Positions 1 to 10,974 of a stretch of 64,000 nucleotides of DNA are shown here, piece by piece; the stretch's first letter is position 1; each line of letters begins with the position of its first letter. Made by a program: the position numbers and the translations under genes. The notes below the pieces were generated by a model. That model saw only the letters and a list, made by a program, of their open reading frames with translations. It had not been told where the DNA came from and ran no database searches. This stretch comes from Dichetophora obliterata (Eukaryota > Arthropoda > Insecta > Diptera > Sciomyzidae). The stretch is taken from positions 185,316,888-185,380,887 of the forward strand of contig OY986438.1 of the NCBI GenBank assembly GCA_963920525.1, in the 5' to 3' direction.

Positions 1-265
1 GAATGGTACATGTGTCTTAAATGTTTGTATAAAAGGGCTATTTGATCCGAATATTGCAGGACTTTTTACAGCTCATTGATTTTGAATGTAAACTGTAGAG
101 TTCATATAATTTGAAGTGTTTGTTAGAAATTGAAAATATGTTTTTATTTTAAAAAAAAGTTATAAAAACAAAGAAAAGTTATAAAAAAAAGTGTGCTTAA
201 AAAAAAGTTTAACATGAACAACTTTAGAGTGTGTGGTAAATAAACTTTTATTGATTAAAAAAAAT
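1..265. repeat. Third copy of protease-upstream flank
   Basis: This stretch matches 32582-32740 and 17148-17325 in the same orientation, with the same TATAAAAGGGCT run and the same AAACTGTAG boundary. At the other two places it lies upstream of a minus-strand serine protease gene. By position, a third protease copy would start a few hundred bases left of base 1, outside the window. The match is seen; the extra gene is inferred. Confidence 0.75.
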
Positions 266-1225
266 GTTCGTCATAATATTGTTATTCAACAACAAAGGAA
301 AATTACACTGCGCGCTTTTTTGCACCCTTTTTCCTCTGTTTCTCTGATAATTTAAACATTTTTCACTTAATTTTGGTATGAGGAATCTCGTGGTGACATT
401 TGTTTTACCACTTAACCGAACATTTTGGAACAAAACTTTTTTTAAGATATATCAAAAATTACTCAAGATATGCACTTATTTTCATGTTGATAACTCTTGA
501 ACCAATAGGATATTCATTTTGGTTTATTCAGCAAAGTTGTTGCCCAGAATAATAGGAACAAATAAATATGAAAAAAATCGCTCTCAGAGGGTCTTATCGA
601 GTGAGTCTTACAAAAAGTCTTGCTTAAAGTCAAACGAAAATTTCCGAAAAACATTGCATAAAAGTAACATTATTTGCTTTGAAGCGTTGAAAGCGGGCAA
701 GACATATGTGGCTTATTTTAGGTTTAAAGAAAAATTCAAACAATTTTTCCATATGTATGTATTTGATCAGTGAAGTTGTTGGACGGAATAATACGAAAAA
801 CTTTGCTGAAAATACTAATGGCTCAAGAATTATCAACATGCAAATGAGTGCATGTCTGTAGTATTTTAAAAAACATTTTTTGACTTCGAAATTAAGTAAA
901 ACGAGTTCATATTAAAATTAATTGAAAAACGTTGAAATTATTAAATACAGAGTTTTGTGTCGCACAGTGTAATTAATGTAGTTTTCTCAAAGAATTTTTG
1001 AATTATGATAATTTTTTATTTTTGTATAAGCAAAAAAAAAAATATTTTTAACGTAAATATAATTTTAACAATATATTTTAACAAGAAAATTTTCACGGAA
1101 AAGTCTATCGTGACAAAAAACAATAAAAATCATTAAAAACTTATTATTTTTTGATATTATCTAAGAGAAACATTTTTGTTTTGTTAATGTAAGCAATTTA
1201 TACATAAATTCATTTACCACAGCCA
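266..1225. other. AT-rich intergenic, no gene seen
   Basis: Only short open frames with no recognisable domain and no codon-like composition. I see no RNA gene or clear inverted repeat. Confidence 0.5.
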
Positions 1226-1490
1226 GAAAATAGATTAATTGGGGCTACAAAATTTTTTGTTAGGTCTTTTGCATTTTTGTTGTCATACAAATATTTTGCT
1301 TATTAGAAACTTTATTCGGTAGTGAAAAATAAAAATTGTTATCTTTAGCAGATATTCGTGTAAGCAAATAAAAATATGGTTTCTGGCACCAAAATAGCAT
1401 TACTATATAGTTGACCTTGAATTTTCTATGGATACCTGATCGAATGATAAGTTCTCTTAATCAAATGGTAGTTTATTTAACAAAGTAACA
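1226..1490 (+). repeat. Dispersed repeat, inverted partner near 61.1-61.35 kb
   Basis: About 265 bases match the reverse complement of roughly 61080-61348 with scattered differences. The shared edge begins CAGAAAATAGATTA, followed by TTGGGGCTAC. No protein is encoded. It is an interspersed element of unknown class; one end is sharp, the other is hard to place. Confidence 0.7.
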
Positions 1491-1773
1491 TCTGCCACGA
1501 CCAAAACTTTGGTTCTTCATACAATTTATAGTTTTTAAGCAAACTAGAACAATTCAATGAATTCAACGGTCAAGAAAATGTAGGGCAATGTTATTCCAAA
1601 ACAAAAAATATTACTTTTCTTAGAAAAATTTAACATATTGACTGTATACAATAGAAAAGTTTTTGATACTTTAAAAAATTTATTGAAGAATCAACAAGGT
1701 TAAGTAAATAATCGGCTTTAATCGTTGCATCTAAGCAAACTCACAGAATACTTAAATATATGTATAAATACTT

Positions 1774-2009
1774 AGGGTATTCACATAGTGTGAATTCATG
1801 CCATATTGCCCTAACATTTTACAACTAAAATTTACAATATAAATAAATGAAATAAGAAACAGCTGTTTGATTACGACACTTCAATAAACAAAGCTTTCAT
1901 AGTTAGAATATATTAGTACTTTTTTTAAATGGAAGGCAAAAATAAAATGTTTAAACTAGTGTAAAATCTTAGGACAATATGACATGATAGCACACCTTGT
2001 GAATACCCT
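1774..2009. mobile_element. MITE with ~50-bp terminal inverted repeats
   Basis: The 236-bp segment starts AGGGTATTCACA and ends with its reverse complement. The arms stay similar for about 50 bases (both contain CATATTG and CCTAA followed by an ATTTTACA run). No coding capacity. A half copy of the same family ends at 32893. I could not read a convincing target-site duplication. Confidence 0.8.
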
Positions 2010-3989
2010 TTGTATATGCAAAATATATGAAAATTATTTTTGGCGAAAAAACCATAATTATCCCGCCACACAGTAGATCGAAAAAAAGCGAAACTAGTTA
2101 TTATATTATGGAAATCATACTAACAAAATGCTTATGTCGATAGCAGATTGGAGCCACTAAACTCGAATTTGAAGTCAACAAGTATTTAATTGCACCCTGT
2201 TTAAACAATTTTCTTCCTTACCTTTAGCTGGTTTTACATACAGAATGTAAATTTTTAACCTCACTACATAGGATACATTTTTTAGTACAGCTTAAAAGGT
2301 TAAACAAATTAATTTTTAAAAATGTATTAACGAGCTATCAAAATTGATAAGACCTCTTCCGGACAGTATACATCTGAACTTAAAATTTCGAAACAAAACA
2401 AAAGCAAATCTTTACTTACAGGCTGTTTTGGAATGATCTAATATTTTTTATTTTAAATGAAACCTTACTAATGACATTTCAGCTGGCATCAAAAACAAAG
2501 ATATTTTAAATAATACAGCCAGCATTACGAGCGACTTCCAAGAAATCTTAGAAAAACACTCAGACACATATGACACATAAACATTAATTTCTAAGTTATA
2601 TTTTAATAAATAATAAAAAAAAAATATATGAAATACCTACATCATTAGCTAGCAGAAACCTTCTACCCAATGTGTGGTACATGGAGTCTGCTGAAGAATT
2701 ACCACCCCATTTTTTTATATTTGTTTTTTAAGTTTTTGTAATATTTTGTTTTTTTTTTAAATTTATTTTTATATTTGAATCAAATACAATGGCATTTCTG
2801 CAACATCTGTAATGAGAAGTTCGATAACCTCATAGAGAAATTCCTTATAATTTTTTATTTAATTTTTTCCTTAGGTTAGGTTTTAGAGGTTATAACAGGT
2901 TTTGATGTTATCAGAAGATATTTTATAATATCTTTGTTGCACGCTGCTCGATTTATTTTGCGAGAATGTCGTTCTCTGAGTGCTCTCAATTATTTATTTC
3001 GAGCTTCACCTGCTTCTTCAGACTGCTTACCAATTGAAAGAATTGCGTAATTTTTTATTTCTGATCCATGCAGTAGAATTTTTTGGATCGATGTTGGCAT
3101 TTAATACCATCCTTATAAATCCACATACAGTTCAGCAGTTTTTTTAGCATAGGTTTCATAAGCTGGCACATTTCTTCACTAGAAGCAAAAGCTTGTTGTA
3201 GTAGAATAGAAAATATTCTCAGCAATGAGCAATAAACATCTAATAGACGAGCTGACTTTTTGGGATCAGAGAAAAATTTTCTGGTGTTGATCTGTTAATT
3301 TAATTGCTAACATTTGTTCAATATAATCATAAAAACATTGATATTCTGATAAAACTACAGACTTCAATTCTTGGAAATGGTTGCATTTTTTTGCTTGATA
3401 GGCAGCGGAGCAGTATGCAAATTAGAGTCACAATTTCTCTTCCTTCTGCGGATAATGCCCATTGCCGAGTTATCATCCGAATCTGCATTTAAGTTTATTA
3501 ATATTCAAAGAGAATTTCATTCGATTATAAGAGTACATGTTATATGTCCAATATCTACCTCCGCTGATGATCTCCTTCTGTACTTTTCCTTCTGTGCTTT
3601 GGCATTGTAGTCTGACGCAAATTAGTTACAATTTCCTTAAATTTTCCGAAAAGTTGTGTAGATGAGTCCTTTTGTATTCACAAACAAAAAAACCTGTATA
3701 GTAGATAAGGCAAACATTTAAGGGGGGAAACTTTGCTAAACTCTCTTTTTTTGTATTAAAATAAATCTCATAGGTGGCAGATGAGTCAACGATTCCTCTG
3801 CCATAAAAAACTCATGTTCGTGGAAAATGTAGATAGGGCATATTGAAGCTCTCGATATTCAATTAAAAACTGAATAAATACATGAAACCAACTAGAAATT
3901 TTTTGTTTTACATGTTTTGGCAAAAAGAGATGAGCTTATAAGCGCATGTCTACCACTGTACAATAGTTTTGTGCAAATAGCATTCTCGG
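2010..3989. other. Intergenic; weak hint of eroded minus-strand coding
   Basis: No intact gene. Between about 3000 and 3620 the minus strand reads as short, stop-broken stretches with protein-like composition (for example a run rich in Leu, Lys, Ser and Cys near 3130-3240). I recognise no family, so it is not called as a gene. Confidence 0.3.
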
Positions 3990-4205
3990 ACATTTTAATC
4001 GTTAACGATTATCGTTTTCGAATACGCGAACGGAAGAAAATCATATTCGTTAACGAGTGCGAGAATACGATTCGTTTACGAGTCCGAGAAAACGATTCGT
4101 TAACAAGTCCGAGAATGTGATTCGTTAATGCGTCCGAGAAAACGATTCGTTAACGAGTCCGAGACTGCAAATCGTTAACGAGTCCGAAAATACGATTCGT
4201 TAATT
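3990..4205 (+). repeat. Minisatellite with palindromic TCGTTAACGA core
   Basis: About eight degenerate copies of a unit near 25-26 bases, consensus GATTCGTTAACGAGTCCGAG plus a few variable bases. Each unit carries the palindrome TCGTTAACGA or a close variant. The same motif returns in the blocks at 5340-5420 and 43985-44065. Confidence 0.8.
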
Positions 4206-5071
4206 AAAAATATTGAATCCTTCTCGAACTGCCTAAAAAATAAGATATTTGCCAACAACTTTTTTTCAAAAAAAAAAACAACCCACTTTTTTAAGATTTT
4301 AAACAGCATCTTATAAGAATTATGATTTTTATACCTAATGGCTAAAAACTTCAAACATTATTATAACTAACATTAAATTAAATTGAAAAGTTACCATCAT
4401 CTGGATATTTAAACCTCGGCCGCGTGATTGTAAGTCCATAAGATTACCCATTCGACCATCGCAGTTGTTAAGTAATCGTAGTTTAGTTTGCTTCATTAAG
4501 AATGAGAGTTAGCCTATGGTCATGGGTTCAAACCCAAACCGGGAAAAAGAAATTTTTTGTTGTGCTGTTTTAAAATATAAGTTTTTTATGTAAGCTCAAA
4601 ACAAACACGAGATCTCGGACCCTTACAAAATTATGCAAAAAGACTTGGAATTTTTTCATGTAAAAACTATGAAATTTTTTTTTTGTTGTAAATTGAAGTA
4701 TTTTTTGCAGCTTACAACGAAAAAATAATTTTAATTATATCTAAAAACTTTAATTTTTAATTTTTTTTGTAAATTTATATAAAAAAATTCGAAGCATTTT
4801 TGCATAATTTTGTATGGTTCCGAAATCTCGTGTTTGTTTCGAGCTCGTTTACGAGTCCTATTTTTTATATGAAAATATATAATTTTTTCAATAAAAAGTA
4901 TTTTTTCATTGTTAGCTGCTAAAAATACGTAAATTATAATACAATAAAAATTTTTTTATTATTTTTATATGAAAAATGTAGAAGTCTATTTGCATAATTT
5001 TGTATGGATCCTCAATCTCGTGTTCGTTCACGAGTTCGACTTTTTTATGAAAATATGGAATTTCTATAATA
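4206..5071. repeat. AT-rich block with ~190-bp tandem repeat
   Basis: From about 4795 to 5100 a unit recurs at a spacing near 190 bases. It begins TTGCATAATTTTGTATGG, carries an (A/C)TCTCGTGTT(C/T)GTT motif and runs into TTTTTTCATTGTTA. The rest is AT-rich with no gene. A tRNA T-loop-like string at 4523-4534 is not supported by a cloverleaf. Confidence 0.55.
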
Positions 5072-5697
5072 AAAAGTATTTTTTCATTGTTACCTGCTAA
5101 AAATACGTTAATTTAAATAAAAAAAAATTTCAATATTTTTTATGAAACTATTTTATGTTTTTTTATTTAATTTTTTCATATAATATTATAAAAATTTTTT
5201 ATTTTTGTAGATGAGTATTGTTGTATTATGGCATTTTATTTTTCATATATCATGTAATTGCGTTTTTATTTTAATGTTTATCATTTCCACTGAAAAATTT
5301 TTCAAGTTTTTCTTAGGATAAGTCACTTAGAAAAATTTATGGATCCGAGATCTCGTGTTCGTTGCGAGTCCGAGATTGCGAGTCCAAGATCTCGAACTCG
5401 TTAACGAGCTCGTTTACGAATCGTTCGTCGTTTGGTGCTATTGGGTAGCTGTAAAGTAAAATTTTACTTTAAAAAAATGCAAATAAACAAAAAAAAAAAA
5501 AATTAAATCGCTGTCAGATTTAAGATTTAAGACTTAATACGAAATATGTATAAGATTTTTTTTAACTTATATATAACTTATTAAATAGGTTAATAAAATC
5601 TACAAAAAATTGATTGATTTAGCACTAATAATTTCACATAAATACTTAATCTTCGTCCATCGTGATAAATCCATCGTTTTCGCCAATTGATATAAAA
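5072..5697. repeat. Partial copy of the 42.07-44.33 kb segment
   Basis: Direct-orientation duplicate of about 42065-44325, without the Tc1 element present there. It covers the AT-rich block, the GAGATCTCG/GTTAACGAG palindromic motifs and the 3' flank of the secreted-protein gene. It breaks off abruptly at 5697 where a different tandem array begins. Confidence 0.85.
5643..5697 (-). pseudogene. 3'-end fragment of the secreted-protein gene
   Basis: About 17 codons plus a stop, homologous to the acidic C-terminus of the gene at 44273-44884 (shared reading SIGENDGFIT, then a small difference and an acidic end). It has no start, signal peptide or body and is a passenger of the partial duplication. 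Confidence 0.75.
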
Positions 5698-5704
5698 TAT
5701 TATT

Positions 5705-6200
5705 AGGTGGCAGCCCTATTATTTCAAAATTTTATAATTTTGAAATTCTGACCATGGATTCGGATTCACCGACCCCTTTTTAGTGTATCATTTTTTTGCT
5801 AGCCCCGACTTCATCAAAATGCAAAAAATTAAGGTGGCAACCCTATCCACCATCTTGAATTTTAAAATTCTGACTTCTGATTCTAAATCAGCGACCCCCC
5901 TAACACTGATAAATGGTGTTTAAAACTTTTAAAATTACATAATATTAGGTGGCAACCCTATTATAAAAAAATTACATTATTTTTAAATTCTGACAACGGA
6001 TTCGAATTCAGCCACCCGTTTTTTCCTGATGTTCGCACCAGCATCGCATATGTAAAAATAAAAAAATAGGTGGCAGCCCTATTACCCATTTTTATTTTTA
6101 AAATTCTGACTTCAGATTCGAATTCAGCAACCTCCTAGCACTGTTAAATAATGATGCGTGACCCATTTTTACCTAGTGTTCGCGCCAGCACCGTATTCGT
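5705..6200 (+). repeat. Four-copy tandem array, unit ~121 bp
   Basis: Units begin AGGTGGCA(G/A)CCCTAT at about 5705, 5832, 5947 and 6068 (spacings 127, 115, 121). Each contains AAATTCTGAC followed by a GATTC-type block and a run of C. Copies are diverged by substitutions and small indels. Noncoding. Confidence 0.85.
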
Positions 6201-6525
6201 TGTCTGATATAAATCATCTATTGCCAGTCAACAAACTTTCGTTGCATTGACTGCAGTGAGCTCTCTGACAACGATATCTTAGATCAACAATATCAATGAT
6301 CTGTTTTTTATCGCTCAGTCGTGTTTTGTTCGTCTTCGCTGCAATCACACACATGATTTCTTTGCACCAAGCAAGACAGTGCAGTGTAGTGTGAAATGAA
6401 CAAATGTTTTGAAGCCGGTTTTAAGTGCACCTACGCAGGGCTCTATTACACAAAACATATACCAACAAAAAAAACACAGCACAAGATACAATAACTTTTA
6501 TATTTTTCGACGCAAGCTTACAAAG

Positions 6526-6672
6526 ATGTCATGCAAATTTTTTTCATGCTGTTGCAGCGCGATGCTCCGACGAGTCAATTCTTCGAATTACAACACACAC
6601 AGAAATATTGAAGTTGTTGTAAGTGAAAGTGAAAGAAAAGCACGAAGCCGGGGCAGCAGTCCAGTGCTATGA
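6526..6672 (+). CDS. Short ORF overlapping ORF2 start (ORF1 remnant?)
   Basis: A 48-codon frame from ATG at 6526, Cys-rich near its start and basic near its end. Its TGA stop (6670-6672) overlaps the ORF2 start ATG (6669-6671) as ATGA. Such overlaps are known in non-LTR elements that make ORF2 by termination-reinitiation. The frame is open further upstream, to about 6400, but without an ATG. It has no gag zinc knuckles. It may be the tail of a deleted ORF1 or a chance frame. Confidence 0.35.
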   Translation: MSCKFFSCCCSAMLRRVNSSNYNTHRNIEVVVSESERKARSRGSSPVL

Positions 6673-9600
6673 CGATCGGCACAGTAACCAGCACGAAATT
6701 TGCCCAAGTAAACCTCCACCATGCAAAAGCTGCTTCGGCAGTTATTGCTCGGAGGTTTACCACAGAACAACTGGGCTTCGTGCTGATCCAAGAACCCTGG
6801 TGCTACAGGGGAAAAGTAAGTGGCCTCTACTGCAAAGAGGGTCAGGTAACTTGGGACCAGAGAACAATCAATCCCAGAGCATGTATTCTAATGCAGAAAA
6901 ATATTAATTATATTTGTCTTTCAGAATTTATGACGCGGGACCTTTCAGTTATCGAGACTCACATCGAAACTGATGGCAAGCACCGCGCCATAGTGATCGC
7001 ATCCGCTTACTTTCCTGGGGACGATGTCAACATTCCCCCAGCGGAGATAAAAAGACTCGTGGAGCATTGCAGGAAAGAGCACCTTCCACTAATCATCGGC
7101 TGTGACGCCAACGCGCACCACACAATTTGGGGAAGCACCAACGTCAACACCAGAGGTGAGTACCTTTTAGAATTTCTTTTAAGTAGTAATCTAGACTTCT
7201 TCAATGTGGGGGTAACACCTACCTTTGTAACTAGGGCTAGAGAAGAGGTCTTAGATCTCACCATAGGAAGCCCAGATGTGGGGGATATGATTAGGGAATG
7301 GAGGGTATCAATGGAACCTTCAATGTCTGACCATAGAATAATAGAGTTTAGATTTGGGGCGAAATGTCAAGAGACAGAACCCAAAAGAAACCCAAGAAAT
7401 ACCAGTTGGGACACATACACCAACAACCTGAAAGAAAACCTATAGAACGTAAAAGCTAGGAGTAGAATTAGTAACATCCTAGAACTTGAATGCTATGTAG
7501 AGCAAGTAAACAATGCAGTATATAATGCCTACGAATCTAGCTGTCCAACAGGGCACAAGGCAAGAACAAAACATACTCCTTGGTGGAGCGCTGAGCTGAC
7601 CAGACTCCGGAAGAAGGTGCGATGCAGCTTTAATGCCGCAAAGCGCAACGGAGAATGGCACAACTACACGGCGACTCTGACGGAGTATAATAAAGAAATC
7701 AGGAAAGCCAAAAGACAGAGCTTTAGAACCTTCTGTGAAGACATTTCTTCCACGCCAGCAGCAGCCAGGATACACAAAGCAATGGCTAAAGGCAGAGTGG
7801 AGACAAAAATGTCACTTCTATCGCCAGACGGAAGCTATACGCTTAGAGAAGAGCAACGAGCCAGTCACCTTCTAGAAACTCATTTCCCGGGCAGTACACC
7901 GGTAACTGAGTATGAGACAGCAGACAGGCAGATTACTCCAAATCAAGAAGAATGGACACTTGCAACGAGCATTTGTACTAAGGCTCGACTAGATTGGGCA
8001 CTCAGAACCTTTCAACCATTCAAATCAGCAGGTGTAGACGGCATCTTTCCTGCACTTCTACAAAAAGGTGCAGAAACTATATTGCCTCACCTAGTCAAAA
8101 TAACTAGAAGCAGCCTTGCGCTGGGCTATATCCCAAGGAAATGGAGAAGGGCGATAGTCACCTTCATACTAAAAGTAGGGAAAATAGACTACACGCTACC
8201 AAAGTCGTTTAGACCCATTAGCCTTACCTCATTTGTACTTAAAACAATGGAAAAGGTAATAGATAACTATATAAGAACTGAGATTCTGGAGAAGGCACCA
8301 ATGCACCCCTGTCAACACGCGTATAGGGCGGGCAGGTCTACAGAATCTGCTCTATACCAGTTGGCTAGCAACATCCAGTCAGCTTTCAAAAACAAAGATC
8401 CCGTACTCTGTGCCTTTCCAGACATAGAGGGAGCCTTTGATAATACTTCTCACGAGGCTGTGAAGAAGTCTTTACACAAAAAAGGAGTAAATGATATGCT
8501 AAGCAGATGGATATGCCAAATGCTTAGCACTAGAACTGCAGAAACAAAAGTGGGCAACCCCACTATAAGAATCAAAACAACAAAAGGCTGCCCACAAGGC
8601 GGAGTCCTTTCTCCACTGCTGTGGAGTCTTGTTGTGGACGAATTATTAACGATGCTAACCGAGAATGGCATAAAATGTCAGGGTTACGCAGACGACATCG
8701 CCTTAATAGCGAGAGGGAAGTTCGAGGATACACTCTGTAACCTGATACAGAGAGGACTGTCAGTAACAAAGGAGTGGTGCACCACAGTGGGATTAAGTAT
8801 CAACCCAGCGAAAACCACCATAGTACCTTTTACTAACAAAAGAAGCCTGCCAAACCTCCGAACAATGAGAATGGATGGCACTGAAATTCCCTTCAAAGGA
8901 GAAGTAAAGTATCTGGGACTTACACTAGATTCAAAGCTTCTCTGGAAAAGACATGCAGAGGTAACTATAAACAAAGCAACGCGCGCACTCATGGTATGTA
9001 GGAGCCTGGCGGGGAAAAGCTGGGGTTGTAACCCAACAATTCTCCGCTGGATGTATACCATGATGGTGAGACCCATCCTCACCTATGGTGCAATAGCATG
9101 GGCTGAGAGAACCAAGCTAACCACAATGAGGAATATGCTAACAAGGGTGCAGAGACTGGCCTGTGTATGCATCACAGGGGCCATGAGAACATGCCCTACA
9201 GCAGCACTAGAAGTAATTCTGGACCTAACACCCTTACACCTTGTCATAGAGGGAGTAGCCAAGCGAACTCTGTTGTGCATTGCAAAAGAGGGGACAGGTT
9301 TAGGTAAAACTATCAGCAGTAGAGAGAAGGAGGATATTGCAAAGCACACTCCCTACATCGATCTACCAAGAGACGATGTAGTAAAAAGGTATAACTTCGA
9401 AAAACACTTCGGAATTAAGCTTAGTACCAAGAAAGAGTGGGACAGCGAGATGATATCGCAGGTCAAAAAACCACACAGTATAGCATGGTATACAGATGGG
9501 TCCAAGACATTGGAAGGTATAGGCGCAGGGGTGTACGGGCCAAGAACCAAGCACTTTGAACCTATGGGGATAACACCCAGTATCTTCCAAGCGGAGATCC

Positions 9601-10265
9601 TAGCAATACAGCTGTGTGCACAATTCAATCTGGACCGTAAATACAAAGGTCAGGATATAGTTGTGATGTCAGACAGCCAAGCAGCAATCAAAGCATTAGT
9701 TTCCTGTGAGATATCATCGAGAATAACATGGGAATGCCTAACAAAACTCAACGAACTAGGCAAGAATAACACTGTTACTATACTTTGGGTCCCAGGACAC
9801 AAAGGAATACAGGGTAACGAAGAAGCCGATGGACTAGCACGACAGGGTGCAGCCACAAAATTTATAGGACCAGAACCATTCTGCGGATTGGGCACACATT
9901 CTATAAAAGAAGAACTAAGAAGGGAGGAGAGGCATAAACGATCAAACCTTTGGAAAAGCCTCCCAAAGCTAAGACAATCCAAATTGCTCCTCAGAGATTT
10001 TAACACTCGGAGAGCAAAATTGTGCATAAGCTTAGGCAAACCGAATCTTAGGATTCTAACGGGGTTCCTTACAGGACACTGTAAACTCAAATACCACCTG
10101 ATGAAATTGGGCATAGAGACCGATAGTAACTGCCGTTTCTGTGAAGAAGCAGAGGAGACTCCAATACACCTACTTACAAACTGCGACGCCGTGGCTCGCA
10201 GACGTAAACTAGCACTGGGGAATTATGAGCTGAGTCTAGAGCAGGTTTCATCCCTTGAACCTTAG
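6669..10265 (+). pseudogene. ORF2 polyprotein (EN-RT-RNase H), one in-frame stop
   Basis: One frame runs from ATG 6669 to TAG 10265 and is interrupted only by TAG at 7443-7445. The N-terminal ~220 residues form an APE-type endonuclease that nicks target DNA, with catalytic-type motifs QEPW, CDANAHH and MSDH. The central reverse transcriptase shows FRPISL, QGGVLSPLLW and YADD. The first catalytic Asp sits in DIEGAFDN, directly after a Pro where Leu or similar is usual. RNase H follows, with all four acidic positions (YTDGSK, AEIL, SDSQ, EEAD). A C-terminal C-x2-C-x8-H-x4-C knuckle lies near residue 1155. About 1,197 residues, a normal size. The single stop separates EN from RT, so this copy is probably inactive unless the stop is read through. 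Confidence 0.9.
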
Positions 10266-10613
10266 AATATTCTCAAATTCATTAGAGAAATAGGGCTGGA
10301 TGAAATTCTGTAATCCGCAAACCCAGCGGAGCTTTGAGAAGGAGGTACAATAGATCTCATTTAGGTCGCAGTACGCATCTCCACCACACAACATTAACAT
10401 TAAGTGAAAGAAATTTGAGTTATGGAGATGAATATGCATGGAAGCAGTGCACGGACTTGAAAAATTTTTTAGTGGCAGATTGGATTTAAAAAGTGTGGTA
10501 GATTGAAATAAAATGTGGCAGATTTGATATTTCATATAAAAACTATGTATGTCTTTTATTGAAAAAAAAACTTATACATAACACAGTTACAATAACAAAA
10601 ATAGTACATGTAT

Positions 10614-10974
10614 GTTTATATATAAAAGAGAGTGGCGTTAGTTACTACGCTTATAACTAAAGAACGGCTGGACCGATTTCGATGATTCATATCAATTCGA
10701 ACTGGTTCGAGTTTCGATTCCTGAAAAATCGCATACATTTTGTATGGAGCTACTTTACGACGCATTTTGGATGATCGATGACGTTGTTTTTTTGTAGCAA
10801 TTGTTTCACACATTAAAAACGAACATATTTTTAAATGCTGGTTCCGTCAGAATTTTTCAAGTTTTAACAAATTTTTAAGTATTCGACCACAATTTACACA
10901 AGCACGATTATATTTGATGGGCATTTGGAAACGGGGGCGTGGCAGCAAGTGCCTGGTTTCAGCTAGTTCAATAT
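10614..10974 (+). mobile_element. Helentron/DINE-like non-autonomous element
   Basis: Begins around TTTATATATAAAAGAG, followed by a GTTAGTTAC...CGGCTGGACCGATTTCG block common in insect Helitron-like repeats. It ends GCGTGGCAGCAAG, then CAGCTAG followed by T, consistent with a CTRR end inserted before T. It has no TIR and no coding. The same 3' motif recurs in reverse at about 21134-21165. Class is by pattern; edges are approximate. Confidence 0.5.

Larger units (their letters stand above)
6201..10403 (+). mobile_element. LOA-type non-LTR retrotransposon, nearly intact
   Basis: The element has a 5' leader, a short upstream frame, a long ORF2 (endonuclease, reverse transcriptase, RNase H, zinc knuckle) and a 3' region ending near the direct repeat CATTAACATTAA. 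There are no LTRs. The endonuclease plus RNase H layout fits the LOA/R1/I group, and LOA is the best guess from the sequence style. The 5' edge is taken where the upstream tandem array ends; no target-site duplication was identified. A normal gag-like ORF1 is missing. Confidence 0.8.

Noticed and set aside
3000..3620. Possible minus-strand coding relic
   Set aside because: Several stops and no recognisable motif; kept only as a note in the gap entry.
4523..4534. GGGTTCAAACCC, a tRNA T-loop-like string
   Set aside because: No acceptor or anticodon stem can be built around it, and no proper A box at the right distance.
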